DNA of 64,000 bases from Aeromicrobium sp. (GCA_025964895.1 JAOPXY010000033.1:1-64000), one strand, 5' to 3'; positions 16,850 through 26,070 are shown, counted from the first letter of the stretch. Made by a program: numbers and translations. The notes: a model not told the origin generated them from the letters alone.

Positions 16850-17491
16850 TCAGCTGATGGGGCAGTACACGAGCTCAAGGGTCTCGGCGTACGCCTCGAG
16901 AGCGCCCAGGACGTCGTAGGCCTCGACGTCGAGCAGCCAGAAGTAGGAGATGCCTCGCAGCGTGGCGCTGAACTGGTTGGCCACCCGCGCCGTGTCGAGG
17001 TCGTCGCGCATCGTGCCGGCGGACACCCCCGCCTCGATGAGCGACGCGACGCTGCGGCGATATACGTCGTTCATCTCGGCGAGGTGCTCGTGGATCTCCG
17101 ATGCGGGGTTGGCGGCCTCGAACATCAGCGCGTAGAAAGAACGAAGGGTGGCCGGTGAACGCTCGATGTCGGCGCGCACCTCGCGGACGATATAGGCCAG
17201 CGCCTCCGCGCCGGTACGACCCGCGACGGTCGCGAGCAGCTCGTCGTGACCGAACCGGCGGGCCATGCGGTCGATCAACGCCGACAAGAGGCCCGCCTTC
17301 GTGCCGAAGCGCTGGGTCACCAGGCCGTGGCTGTATCCCGCTCGTCGCCCGATGTCGGCGAGCGTCGTGCGGGCGTAGCCCTTCTCCGAGATGAGCTCGG
17401 CCGCTGCGTCGAGCAGCCGTTTGCTGGACATGGACGACCGCTGTGCCTGCCGACCGCCCGTCGGTGCAACCGCTTCGGTTTCGACGTTCAC
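16850..17491 (-). CDS. TetR-family transcriptional regulator
   Basis: 213 residues. After a polar lead, LLDAAAELISEKGYARTTLADIGRRAGYSHGLVTQRFGTKAGLLSALID is a TetR helix-turn-helix; the remaining helical part would bind a small ligand, often a CoA ester or pathway substrate. GTG 17491 follows GGATGGGA. It lies between the oxidoreductase genes and the importer, just upstream of the composite promoter, and is the obvious candidate to control the island. An 11-bp inverted repeat at 17516-17577 in its own upstream region may be its autoregulatory site. Confidence 0.9.
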   Translation of the reverse strand: MNVETEAVAPTGGRQAQRSSMSSKRLLDAAAELISEKGYARTTLADIGRRAGYSHGLVTQRFGTKAGLLSALIDRMARRFGHDELLATVAGRTGAEALAYIVREVRADIERSPATLRSFYALMFEAANPASEIHEHLAEMNDVYRRSVASLIEAGVSAGTMRDDLDTARVANQFSATLRGISYFWLLDVEAYDVLGALEAYAETLELVYCPIS

Positions 17492-17515
17492 GTCATCCCA
17501 TCCTTCGGTGCGCGG

Positions 17516-17577
17516 CCCCGAGTGCGCCGTATCGTGACCGGAATAGCGGCCACCCTATCGTTCGATCGCACTCGGGG
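17516..17577. promoter_or_regulatory. Spaced 11-bp perfect inverted repeat upstream of TetR gene
   Basis: CCCCGAGTGCG at 17516-17526 and its exact reverse complement at 17567-17577, 40 bp apart, fill the gap between the FAD-dehydrogenase stop and the TetR start. They could be paired operator half-sites, or an RNA stem closing a long loop. No T-run follows. Confidence 0.45.
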
Positions 17578-17590
17578 TGTGACATCTCAT

Positions 17591-19039
17591 TCACGACTCG
17601 ACGTGCACGATCTCCATCGTCGTGCCGACCCGGGAGGGCAGGAAGCGGCTGAGCGGAGACGTCGTGTGCGGCTTCGCGAGGTCGCCGGACGCGACGGCGT
17701 GACCCGCGATGCGCCCGAACGTCAGCCCACCGCCGATGTGGATGCCGCCTAGATCGGCGCACGGATTGAACCCCCCGACGCAGTCGCCGGCCGCGAACAG
17801 GCCCGGGATGGGATCGCCGAACACGTCGACGACCTGCATGGACGTCGTGACCTGGAACCCACCGGAGATGAAGCTGCACCCGGCGACCATGCGGCTCGCG
17901 AAAAACGGGCCGGTCCGGATGCCCCGCCGGTCGACCGGGAACGACACCCGCCCCTGCAGCGGGTCGACGGTGGCGCCCGACTCGAGGGTCTCGTTCCACT
18001 CGTCTACCGTGGCCACGAGCTGGTCCGCCGGGACACCGATGAGTTCTGCGAGGCCCTCCAGAGTCTCGCTGCTGACGGCCTCGTCAGGCATCTGCTCGAC
18101 GTATTGCGCCTTCTTCTCGGCCGTGACGCCGTCGAACACGTAGTAGGCCCACTGGTCGGGCTGGGCCAGCACCGCCGACACCCTGTCCTCGTAGACACCC
18201 GTCTCGTCGTGGAAGCGCCTGCCCTGACGGTCGATCGCGATCGACTCCTCCAGCATCGAGGACGCCACGATGACCAGCGACGGGATGAACGTCATGTTGA
18301 TGAGGTCACCGCCCACGGCGCCCCCCATGAGGTGCCCGTCGCCGCGGGCGGTGTCGATGCCCAGGTACGGCTTGGTCGACCGCGACTCCGGCTGGTACCT
18401 GGCGCGCATGTCGGGGTTCGCTTGGTATCCCCCTGCGCACAGCACCACGCCGCGACTTGCGATGACGTTCACCGTGGTGCCGTCATCCGTCGTGATCCGT
18501 GCCCCCACGACCGCGCCGTCGCTGTCGGTCAGCAGCCGGCGTGCGCTGCTGCGGTAGAACACGGTGACCTCGTCGGAGTCGAAGTCCGGCTGGTAGGCCG
18601 CCGCGAACATCTGCGTGTCCTCGACGGCCGCGACCCGGTCGAGCTGGTGCTGCTTCGGGCGATGGATGAACCGCGGGAAGCGGACGCCGCGCTCGATCAG
18701 CTGCCGGTACGTCTCGGCGCTCTCCTCACCGTAGATGCGGGCCAGCTTCTCGTCGTAGAGCACGCCGAAGTCACCGCGGCTGCGGTCGGCGATGACTCCG
18801 GCGTCCTCCAGGAACTCCTCGACATCGTCCTCGATGCCCTCGGCCCGCTGCATGGGCGTGTCCACGAAGACGACGTACCCGGTCGACCAGATTGCATTGC
18901 CTCCGATCCGGTCCTGCGCCTCGACCGCCACGACCGACGCACCGGACTCCCGCGCGGCCGCGACGGCGGCCATGCCCGCCGGCCCGGCACCGATGACCAG
19001 GACGTCGGTCTCGATGCTCTTCGTCTCTTCCTGTTGCAT
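17591..19039 (-). CDS. FAD-dependent dehydrogenase, fumarate reductase/KstD-like
   Basis: 482 residues. The N-terminal VLVIGAGPAGMAAVAAARE binds FAD, EAQDRIGGNAIWSTG follows, and the C-terminal PGLFAAGDCVGGFNPCADLGGIHIGGGLTFGRIAG is the closing FAD block of this superfamily, in which fumarate reductase, 3-ketosteroid dehydrogenase and urocanate reductase remove or add hydrogen across a C-C bond next to a carbonyl. No signal peptide. Third in the GMC-aldehyde dehydrogenase-FAD run. Exact substrate cannot be told. Confidence 0.87.
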   Translation of the reverse strand: MQQEETKSIETDVLVIGAGPAGMAAVAAARESGASVVAVEAQDRIGGNAIWSTGYVVFVDTPMQRAEGIEDDVEEFLEDAGVIADRSRGDFGVLYDEKLARIYGEESAETYRQLIERGVRFPRFIHRPKQHQLDRVAAVEDTQMFAAAYQPDFDSDEVTVFYRSSARRLLTDSDGAVVGARITTDDGTTVNVIASRGVVLCAGGYQANPDMRARYQPESRSTKPYLGIDTARGDGHLMGGAVGGDLINMTFIPSLVIVASSMLEESIAIDRQGRRFHDETGVYEDRVSAVLAQPDQWAYYVFDGVTAEKKAQYVEQMPDEAVSSETLEGLAELIGVPADQLVATVDEWNETLESGATVDPLQGRVSFPVDRRGIRTGPFFASRMVAGCSFISGGFQVTTSMQVVDVFGDPIPGLFAAGDCVGGFNPCADLGGIHIGGGLTFGRIAGHAVASGDLAKPHTTSPLSRFLPSRVGTTMEIVHVES

Positions 19040-19072
19040 GCTCGTGCCCCATCTCCTCGATGACGGTGACGG

Positions 19073-20536
19073 TCAGACGTTGTAGATCGACTTGTACGTG
19101 AAGTAGCTCGACAGGGCCTCCGGGCCCTGCTCGCGGCCCATCCCGCTGGACTTGACGCCGCCGAACGGCGACGCCGGGTCGTTGACGTACGAGTTGATGC
19201 CGATGCTGCCGGTCTTCACGTGGCGTGCCACGTCGATCGCGCGTGCCGTGTCCTGGCTCCAGACCGAGCCACCCAGGCCGAACTCGCTGTCGTTGGCGAG
19301 GCGGATGCCTTCTGCCTCGTCGGAGTAGCCGATCACGGTCAGGACCGGACCGAAGATCTCCTCCTGCGCGATGACCTGGTCGTTGGTCACGTCCGCGAAG
19401 ACCGTCGGTTGCACGAAGTAGCCGACGCCGTCGGGTCGTCCGCCGCCCGTCGTGACCCGTGCACCGTCCGCCCGGCCGCGGTCGACGTAGGACATGACCC
19501 GGTCACGCTGGCGCGCGGAGACCATGGGGCCGACCTGCGTCTCGGGATCGAGGGCGTCGCCGACCTTCATGGCCTTCACCATGTCGGTGATGTCGTCGAC
19601 GAACGCCGCGTACTTGCTGTGCGGCACCAGGATGCGCGTCGAGGCGTTGCACGTCTGTCCGTTGTTGGGCATCGTCGCGTTGAGGAACTGCGCGGCGTTG
19701 CCGACCAGGTCTGCGTCCTCGAGCACGAGGGCCGCAGACTTGCCACCGAGCTCCAGAGTCACCGGGCGCAGCAGCCCACCGCACACCGCGGCGATCTGGC
19801 GCCCAGCCGCCGACGATCCCGTGAAGGCGACCTTGTCGACGCCCGGGTGCGACACGAGGTAGGCACCGACCTCGCGGCCGGCCGGCACGATGTTCAGGAC
19901 ACCGGCCGGGAGTCCCGCCTCGATCGCTGCCGCGCCCACGATGAGCGAGTCGAGCACGGTCTCGGGCGACGGCTTCATGACCACGGTGTTGCCCATCGCC
20001 AGGGCGGGAGCGAGCTTCGTGAAGGCCAGGGCCTGGGGGAAGTTCCACGGGATGATCGCGGCGACGACACCCAGCGCCTCACGACGGACCGTCGTGAGGC
20101 CACCGAACATCGCCGGTCGGGTGGACTCGAGGAACCCCGGCTCCGCCACCAGACCGCTGTAGTAGCGCAGCAGGAGGCCGGGGAACGCGCTCTCCACGCT
20201 CGAGGACACACTCAGCGGCATCCCGTTCTGCCGGCTCACCGCCGACGCGGTCTCCGCGCCGCGGGCCTCGAGCGCGACGGCGAAGCGTTCGAGGACCTCG
20301 GCCCGCTGTCCGGGCGCCCACGTCGACCATCCGGTCGGGTCGTCGAACGCGGCACGCGCCGCGGCCACGGCCCGGTCCATGTCGCCCTCGGTGCCGTCGA
20401 CGACCGAGCCGATGGCCTCCTCCGTCGACGGCGAGGTGATGGTGATGCGCGCGGATCCCTCGGACGGGACCCACTCTCCGCCGATGTAGTTGTCGTTGCT
20501 GTCGACGAAGGTGTCGACGTTGTCAGTGATGCTCAT
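19073..20536 (-). CDS. NAD(P)-dependent aldehyde dehydrogenase
   Basis: 487 residues, full length. IIPWNFPQAL and FTGSSAAGRQIA form the cofactor site, LELGGKSA carries the general-base Glu, and NNGQTCNASTRILVP carries the catalytic Cys. It oxidises an aldehyde to an acid. The start is five bases after the GMC oxidoreductase stop, so the two likely act in series, alcohol to aldehyde to acid, giving an acid the CoA-transferase could activate. Confidence 0.92.
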   Translation of the reverse strand: MSITDNVDTFVDSNDNYIGGEWVPSEGSARITITSPSTEEAIGSVVDGTEGDMDRAVAAARAAFDDPTGWSTWAPGQRAEVLERFAVALEARGAETASAVSRQNGMPLSVSSSVESAFPGLLLRYYSGLVAEPGFLESTRPAMFGGLTTVRREALGVVAAIIPWNFPQALAFTKLAPALAMGNTVVMKPSPETVLDSLIVGAAAIEAGLPAGVLNIVPAGREVGAYLVSHPGVDKVAFTGSSAAGRQIAAVCGGLLRPVTLELGGKSAALVLEDADLVGNAAQFLNATMPNNGQTCNASTRILVPHSKYAAFVDDITDMVKAMKVGDALDPETQVGPMVSARQRDRVMSYVDRGRADGARVTTGGGRPDGVGYFVQPTVFADVTNDQVIAQEEIFGPVLTVIGYSDEAEGIRLANDSEFGLGGSVWSQDTARAIDVARHVKTGSIGINSYVNDPASPFGGVKSSGMGREQGPEALSSYFTYKSIYNV

Positions 20537-20541
20537 GGGTC

Positions 20542-22143
20542 TCAGCTCTCTTTCGCGGTGGTGGCCAGCTCGCGGTTCGCGGCCAGGATGAAGTCGGATG
20601 CGCGCTCGGCGATCATGACCGTCGGTGCGTGCGTGTTGCCGGACGTGACGCGGGGCATGACCGACGCATCGACGACCCGCAGGCCGTTCACGCCGTGGAC
20701 ACGCAGCTCGGGGTCGACGACCCCCTCGCCCTCAGATCCGATGCGGGCGCTGCACGACGCGTGGAACATGTGCTGCGCCTCGGCCCGCACCCAGGCGACG
20801 AGCTGATCACGGGTGAAGTCCTCGCCGGGATCGACGTGGTCGGCGAGCAGCTCCGCGAGCGGCTCCTGGTCGGCGACACCTTGCACGATGTCGATGGCAC
20901 GCAAGATCGCGTCGACCTCCGAGTCGTGGGTCAGGTAGTTGGTCCGGATGCGCGGTGCGTCAGCCGGATCGGCGCTGCGCAGACGGACGGACCCGCGCGA
21001 GATCGGCGTGTTGAGGGTCAGCGCGATCGTCATGCCGGGACGGGCAGGCTGGCGGAATCCGTGGTCCCAGAAGTAGCCGGGCACGAAGACGACCTGGAAG
21101 TCCGGGCTCTCCAGCTCGGGGCTCGAGCGCAGGAACAGTGCTGACTCCGCCGCATTCGTCGTGAGCATCCCGGTGCGGCTGTCGAGCCACTCCTCCATGT
21201 GCCGTGGGTCGCCGGCCTGGGCGAGAGTCAGGGCGCCGGGGGTGTCGTAGTGCAGGAAGACCTGCGGGTGGTCCTGCAGGTTCTGCCCCACCTGCGGCGA
21301 GTCGACCAGCGTCTCGATGCCGATCTCCTGCAGGTGCTCCTTCGGGCCGATGCCCGAGAGCATCAGCAGCTGCGGCGAGTTGTAGGCGCCGGCGCTCAGG
21401 ATGACCTCCCGGTCGGCCAGCGCCGTCACCACCTCGCCGTCGTGGCTGTACTCCACGCCGGTCGCGCGGCCGTCCTCGATGACGACGCGGTGCACCAGCG
21501 CGTCGGTGACGAGCTCCACGTTGTCACGCTCGAGCGCCGGGCGGAGGAAGGCGTCCGCGGACGACCAGCGGGAACCGTCGTGACCGGTGACCTGCATCAT
21601 GCCGGCACCGTCCTGCTGCGCCCCGTTGAAGTCGTCGTTGCGCGGGAATCCGGCCGCCTCGGCGGCCTCGATGAAGCGCTCGGCGTACGGCGAGATCCAG
21701 CGATCGGTCGTCACGTGGAGCGGGCCGTCGCTGCCGTGGAACTCGTCCTTGATGTTGGCGTTGTTCTCCGACCGGACGAAGTACGGGAGCACCTCGTCGT
21801 ACGACCAGCCGGTCGCACCGAAGTCGCGCTCCCACGCGTCGTAGTCCTGGCGGTTGCCGCGCACGTAGAACATCGCGTTGAGCGACGAGCTGCCGCCAAG
21901 CATCTTGCCGCGAGGCAGGAAGACGCACCGCCCGTGGTAGCCGGGCTCCGGGTCGGACGTGTAGTTCCAGTCGTTCGGGCCCTGGAACATTCCGCTCCAG
22001 ACCGCGGGGATCTTGACCCGCGGGTCGTCGTCCTGCCCCCCCGCCTCGAGGACGAGCACGCGGCTGCCGTCCGCGCTCAGACGATCGGCCAGCACGCAGC
22101 CAGCCGACCCTGCACCCACGATCACGTAGTCGTACCTGTTCAC
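20542..22143 (-). CDS. GMC-family oxidoreductase (choline/alcohol dehydrogenase-like)
   Basis: 533 residues from GTG 22143, preceded by GGAGAG; an ATG at 22155 lacks such a site. [18 protein letters not shown] binds FAD near the N-terminus. [22 protein letters not shown] is the GMC signature. Near the C-terminus, [13 protein letters not shown] and [15 protein letters not shown] hold the usual His and His/Asn active residues. It oxidises an alcohol to an aldehyde or ketone without NAD. First gene after a strong palindrome, coupled to the aldehyde dehydrogenase. PEG, choline and long alcohols are all known substrates of relatives. Confidence 0.92.
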   Translation of the reverse strand: MNRYDYVIVGAGSAGCVLADRLSADGSRVLVLEAGGQDDDPRVKIPAVWSGMFQGPNDWNYTSDPEPGYHGRCVFLPRGKMLGGSSSLNAMFYVRGNRQDYDAWERDFGATGWSYDEVLPYFVRSENNANIKDEFHGSDGPLHVTTDRWISPYAERFIEAAEAAGFPRNDDFNGAQQDGAGMMQVTGHDGSRWSSADAFLRPALERDNVELVTDALVHRVVIEDGRATGVEYSHDGEVVTALADREVILSAGAYNSPQLLMLSGIGPKEHLQEIGIETLVDSPQVGQNLQDHPQVFLHYDTPGALTLAQAGDPRHMEEWLDSRTGMLTTNAAESALFLRSSPELESPDFQVVFVPGYFWDHGFRQPARPGMTIALTLNTPISRGSVRLRSADPADAPRIRTNYLTHDSEVDAILRAIDIVQGVADQEPLAELLADHVDPGEDFTRDQLVAWVRAEAQHMFHASCSARIGSEGEGVVDPELRVHGVNGLRVVDASVMPRVTSGNTHAPTVMIAERASDFILAANRELATTAKES

Positions 22144-22173
22144 GAATCTCTCCATCTGTTGGTTGTCTGGTTC

Positions 22174-22207
22174 GACGGGCCGGGAGCCGGCCGGCTCCCG
22201 GCCCGTC
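22174..22207 (-). terminator. 34-bp perfect palindrome after orphan livK
   Basis: Two 17-base arms, starting GACGGGCCGGGAG and mirrored without any spacer, lie 21 bp after the LivK-type stop and 30 bp before the GMC start. As RNA this makes a very stable GC hairpin, likely a transcription barrier or a processing site that separates receptor from enzyme expression. There is no T-run. Confidence 0.65.
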
Positions 22208-22228
22208 ATGGATGTCTCGTCGCAGCGA

Positions 22229-23410
22229 TCAGCTCAGGAGCTTCCAGCCGTCGCCGGTCCACTGCTGCAGCTTCTCGTCCTCGATGGGCAGGGGGTCGCC
22301 GTCTCCCGTCTTGACCTGCACGCCGTCCAGCAGCATGGGAAGGGTCGTGTCGAGATTCTGCGCCGCCTCGAGGAGGCCCGCTCGCGTCGGTTCCTTCATG
22401 GTCTTCAAGGCCTCGATCATCATCTGCATGTGCACGTAGCCGAGGATCGACACCCGCTGGTTCGGGTCGGTCTTGGGAGAGACCTTCTTGAGCCAGGAGA
22501 GGTACGTCGTGACGTCCTCGTCGTCGGCGAACTCGGGGTTGGACGGATCCTTCCACCAGATGTCGCTCAGCACGTTCTTGGCCGATTCACCGGCGTCCTT
22601 GAGCAGGGCCGACTCGGCGCCGTTCTGCGGCACGAGGATCTGCGGCGCCCAGCCGATCGCGCTCATCTCCTTGATGGCCTGGGTGACCGGCTGCGGCGAT
22701 CCGACGTTGAGGACCGTGTCCGCCCCGGACCGCTTGAGCTTGGAGACCAGAGGCGCCGTCGTCGGCGCAGTGACCTCGTACGGCACCTCGGCCACGATCG
22801 TGACCCCGGTTCCCTCGATGGCCTTCTTGAAGCCCTTCAGCGGATCGGTGCCCGAGTCGTCGTTCTGGTAGAGCACGGCAACCTTGGCGGTCGGGTTGGT
22901 CGTCTTCAGGTGCTCTGCGAAGTTCGCACCGGTCGTGCCGCCGAAGACGACCGCCGACATCGTCCACGGGTACTTGTCGTACTCGTCGCTCCACGCCGCG
23001 TGGGCGGCGAACATGAACAGCGACGGCACCTTCGCCTTGTTGATCTGCTCCCGCACGACGGGTTGCGACACCGATCCGGTCAGCGCGAAGACCCCGTCCT
23101 TCTCGATCAGCTTGCGGGTCTGCTGAACCGTGATGGTCGGATCGAACTCGTCGTTCGCGACGACGAACTTGATCTTGCGCCCGTTGACGCCGCCGTCGGC
23201 GTTGACCTGCGCGACGGCCGCCTTGGCGCCCTCGGCCACCTGACCGGCGATCGCGACCGGACCGCTGAGCGCGAATGTCCCACCCAGCGTGATGGTGTCG
23301 CCGGTGATGCCAGGTGAGCTGGCGTCAGAGTCTCGCCCGCCTCCACAGGCCGCGACGGTGAGCATCGCCGTGAGCGCCAGCGCGGCGGATGCCCGGGTTC
23401 GTACGTTCAT
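22229..23410 (-). CDS. livK: Orphan Liv-type substrate-binding lipoprotein (LivK paralogue)
   Basis: 393 residues from ATG 23410, with AGGAG five bases upstream. Signal peptide with lipobox VAACGGG, then TITLGGTFALSGPVAIAGQVAEGAKAAVAQVN. It is a clear paralogue of the 11983-13176 protein along its whole length. No permease or ATPase genes adjoin it, so it probably feeds the same LivGFHM machinery with a second ligand or at a different expression level. It has its own composite promoter (23470-23509) and a terminator-like palindrome behind it, so it can be made independently. Confidence 0.88.
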   Translation of the reverse strand: MNVRTRASAALALTAMLTVAACGGGRDSDASSPGITGDTITLGGTFALSGPVAIAGQVAEGAKAAVAQVNADGGVNGRKIKFVVANDEFDPTITVQQTRKLIEKDGVFALTGSVSQPVVREQINKAKVPSLFMFAAHAAWSDEYDKYPWTMSAVVFGGTTGANFAEHLKTTNPTAKVAVLYQNDDSGTDPLKGFKKAIEGTGVTIVAEVPYEVTAPTTAPLVSKLKRSGADTVLNVGSPQPVTQAIKEMSAIGWAPQILVPQNGAESALLKDAGESAKNVLSDIWWKDPSNPEFADDEDVTTYLSWLKKVSPKTDPNQRVSILGYVHMQMMIEALKTMKEPTRAGLLEAAQNLDTTLPMLLDGVQVKTGDGDPLPIEDEKLQQWTGDGWKLLS

Positions 23411-23469
23411 GCGTTCTCCTAGTGTGATGTTGCCCTTTACCCGATGTGTGCGACGACCCGAGTCGACAC

Positions 23470-23509
23470 TGTGACCTGGATCATATGGTAAATATAGTTG
23501 GGTAACAAG
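23470..23509 (-). promoter_or_regulatory. Composite island promoter between livK paralogue and fadE
   Basis: On the minus strand: TTGTTA, 17 bp, TATGAT, about 63 nt of leader before the LivK-paralogue start. The block has the same TGTGA-N4-GATCATA, 11 bp, GYTGG-N3-RCAAS layout as the sites at 16622 and 26031. It also lies 35 bp before the plus-strand acyl-CoA dehydrogenase start, so a bound regulator could affect both arms. Confidence 0.78.
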
Positions 23510-23543
23510 CAACTTTTTTAAGCATTGCGATTCAAGGAGAAAA

Positions 23544-25349
23544 GTGGCCCCCTCACCGTCCCGTCTCGTCTCACGAGCCGACATCGACTTCCTTCTGCAC
23601 GAGTGGCTGAACGTCGACGAGCTGACGCAGCGGCCCCGCTACGAGGAGCACTCGCGAGAGACCTTCGACGCGGTGCTCGACCTCAGCGAGGCGCTCGCCG
23701 AGAAGCACTTCGCCCCGCACAACCGGGACGGCGACACCCACGAGCCGCACATCGACGAGACGGGCCAGGCCGTCGTGCTGCCGGCCGTCGAGGCCGCCCT
23801 GCGCCAGTACACCGCCGCCGGCCTCCAGACCAGCACGTTCGACGCCGAGCTGGGCGGCATGCAGCTCCCCTTCGCGGTCCACCACGCGGCGTCGATGTTT
23901 TTCCAGGCCGCGAGCGCCGGCATGTACGCCTACCCGTTCCTCGCCGCCGGCAACGCCAACCTCGTGGCCGCTCAAGGGACCCCCGAGCAGGTGCAGACGT
24001 ACGCCGTGCCGATCATCGAGGGTCGCTTCTTCGGGACGATGTGCCTCTCGGAGCCTCAGGCAGGATCGTCGCTGGGCGACATCACGACCCGGGCAGTCCT
24101 GCAGGACGACGGCACCTACCGGCTCTTCGGCACCAAGATGTGGATCTCCGGCGGCGACCACCAGATGGGCGACACCATCGTCCACCTCGTGCTGGCCCGC
24201 ACCGGACCTGCCGAGCTCGGCGTCAAGGGCATCTCCCTGTTCATCGTCCCCAAGCACCTCGTGCGGGCGGACGGCACGGTCGGCGAGCGCAACGACGTGT
24301 CCCTCGTCGGACTGAACCACAAGATGGGCTATCGCTCCACCACGAACGCCCTGCTGAACTTCGGCGAGGGCGAGCACACCCCGGGCGGCTCCGCGGGTGC
24401 CGTCGGTCACCTCGTCGGCGTGGAGAACCGCGGTCTCGCCGCGATGTTCCACATGATGAACGAGGCCCGGATCTCGGTGGGCGCGGGGGCCGTGGCCCTC
24501 GGCTACACGGGCTACCTCAAGTCGCTCGACTACGCGCGGACCAGGACGCAGGGTCGCCCGGCCGATCACAAGGACCCCACCGCTCCCCCGGTCCCGATCA
24601 TCCGCCACCCGGACGTGCGCCGCATGCTGCTCGCGCAGAAGTCCTACGTCGAGGGCGGGCTCGCGCTGATCCTGTTCTGCGCACGACTCGTCGACGACAC
24701 CCGGTCCACGGACGGCCGCGCAGCCGACGACGCGGGCACGTTGCTCGACCTGCTCACCCCCGTCGCCAAGTCGTGGCCCTCGCAGTGGTGCCTGGCGGCC
24801 AACGACCTGGCGATCCAGGTACACGGCGGCTACGGCTACACACGCGACTACGACGTCGAGCAGCACTATCGCGACAACCGGCTCAACCCCATCCACGAGG
24901 GCACCCACGGCATCCAGGGGCTCGACCTGCTCGGCCGCAAGATCGGAGCCGACGGCGGTCGGGGGCTGCACCTCCTGACCGAACGCATGCGCCACACGAT
25001 CGAGCGCAGCAGCGCTGCCGGTGGTGACACCAAGGCCCATGGCGATGCGCTGGCCGCCGTCCTGGACGATCTGCTCGACGTCACTGCCGTGCTGGGCTCG
25101 ACACCCGACCGAGCCGTGGCCCTCGCCAACGCCTCCACCTACCTCGAGGCGTTCGGTCACGTCACGCTCGCCTGGCTGTGGCTCGAGCAGGAGCTCGTGG
25201 CGGCGGACCCGGTCAACGCCCTGCACCAGGGCAAGCTAAACGCCGCCGCGTACTTCTTCACCCACGAGCTACCGAGGGTGGGCCCGCAGCTCGACCTGCT
25301 GCGCAGCAGGAGCGACCTGCTGGTCCATCTCGACGACTCGACCCTCTAG
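23544..25349 (+). CDS. Large (600-residue) acyl-CoA dehydrogenase, FadE5/DmdC-like
   Basis: 601 residues, about 200 longer than ordinary acyl-CoA dehydrogenases, as in the FadE5/DmdC group with an added C-terminal domain. LSEPQAGSSLGDITTRA and the KMWISGGDHQ region form the FAD/substrate site, VHGGYGYTRDYDVEQHYRDNRLNPIHEGTHGIQGLDLLGRKI the C-terminal domain of the core. GTG 23544 follows AGGAG. First gene of the plus-strand arm, next to a composite promoter. It would introduce a 2,3 double bond in an acyl-CoA. Its TAG stop shares CTAG with the convergent EthD gene. Confidence 0.9.
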   Translation: MAPSPSRLVSRADIDFLLHEWLNVDELTQRPRYEEHSRETFDAVLDLSEALAEKHFAPHNRDGDTHEPHIDETGQAVVLPAVEAALRQYTAAGLQTSTFDAELGGMQLPFAVHHAASMFFQAASAGMYAYPFLAAGNANLVAAQGTPEQVQTYAVPIIEGRFFGTMCLSEPQAGSSLGDITTRAVLQDDGTYRLFGTKMWISGGDHQMGDTIVHLVLARTGPAELGVKGISLFIVPKHLVRADGTVGERNDVSLVGLNHKMGYRSTTNALLNFGEGEHTPGGSAGAVGHLVGVENRGLAAMFHMMNEARISVGAGAVALGYTGYLKSLDYARTRTQGRPADHKDPTAPPVPIIRHPDVRRMLLAQKSYVEGGLALILFCARLVDDTRSTDGRAADDAGTLLDLLTPVAKSWPSQWCLAANDLAIQVHGGYGYTRDYDVEQHYRDNRLNPIHEGTHGIQGLDLLGRKIGADGGRGLHLLTERMRHTIERSSAAGGDTKAHGDALAAVLDDLLDVTAVLGSTPDRAVALANASTYLEAFGHVTLAWLWLEQELVAADPVNALHQGKLNAAAYFFTHELPRVGPQLDLLRSRSDLLVHLDDSTL

Positions 25350-26023
25350 ACCTGGACCTCGAGCCGGTCGACCGCCGCGAGCTGCACGACCCCGCCGAGG
25401 AAGTTCGGAAGGTCCGCCCGCACCGCCGGCTTGTCCTCGAAGATCTGCCGGTCGTGCTCGGCCCAGGTGTCGAAGTCGGCGAACCGTTGCTCCGCCACCG
25501 CGTCCCACTGTTCGTCGTCGATCATGCTGACGACGTACCGGTCGAACAGCGGTCCCTGTGCCACGACCAGCGGGGCGTGGGTCTGCAGGTAGTGCGAGCG
25601 GAACTGCTCGTGGTCCAGGTGGGCCATCCGGCGGGCCATGGCGAAGCGGTACACGGCGTCGGGACGGGCCGCGTCCGACTCGACGAACACGTGCTGCTCG
25701 GTCACCCAGCACCAGCCGGTCCCCAGCCGAGCTCCCACGGCGCCGGTCAGAGCGACCGCCTCATCAGCACCCAGCCCCGGCACGTCGAGACCGATGGCGT
25801 GGGTCGGCAGCGCGGGACCGAGGCTCAGTCCCTGCTGGTCGAGGTTTCGGGTCAACGATTCCTGCCGGGGTGGGACTAGCCGCGCGACCCACGCCGCGCC
25901 GGAGCCGAACAGCTCGGAGACGAGCTCGCGCAGGCGCTCTGGATCGTGCCAACCGGGCGCGGAGGTCAGAGCGCGGACGGTCGATCGAGGGTAGGGACGG
26001 ACATCGGGAACAGGCATCGTCAT
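25346..26023 (-). CDS. EthD-domain protein
   Basis: 225 residues. The C-terminal half holds an EthD/dimeric alpha-beta barrel pattern: AHLDHEQFRSHYLQTHAPLV, then LFDRYVV and DFDTWAEHDRQIFEDK. The N-terminal half looks like a second, diverged copy. EthD-like proteins assist ether, aromatic or polyketide catabolism in ways mostly unknown. It converges on the large acyl-CoA dehydrogenase, and its start lies eight bases from the composite promoter at 26031, so it is likely co-regulated with the mycofactocin-type SDR; with so little upstream room its mRNA may be nearly leaderless. Confidence 0.75.
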   Translation of the reverse strand: MTMPVPDVRPYPRSTVRALTSAPGWHDPERLRELVSELFGSGAAWVARLVPPRQESLTRNLDQQGLSLGPALPTHAIGLDVPGLGADEAVALTGAVGARLGTGWCWVTEQHVFVESDAARPDAVYRFAMARRMAHLDHEQFRSHYLQTHAPLVVAQGPLFDRYVVSMIDDEQWDAVAEQRFADFDTWAEHDRQIFEDKPAVRADLPNFLGGVVQLAAVDRLEVQV

Positions 26024-26030
26024 AAACTAT

Positions 26031-26070
26031 CTTGTCAGCCAGCAACTTGCTACGTATGATCCGGATCACA
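26031..26070 (+). promoter_or_regulatory. Composite island promoter for SDR-cupin-fadE-hydrolase operon
   Basis: On the plus strand TTGTCA (26032-26037), 17 bp, TATGAT (26055-26060), a near-ideal housekeeping promoter. The -10 sits in TATGATCCGGATCACA, almost a perfect palindrome. The 40-bp layout is identical in spacing to those at 16622 and 23470, in opposite orientation. Predicted start is about 40 nt before the SDR ATG. Confidence 0.8.
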
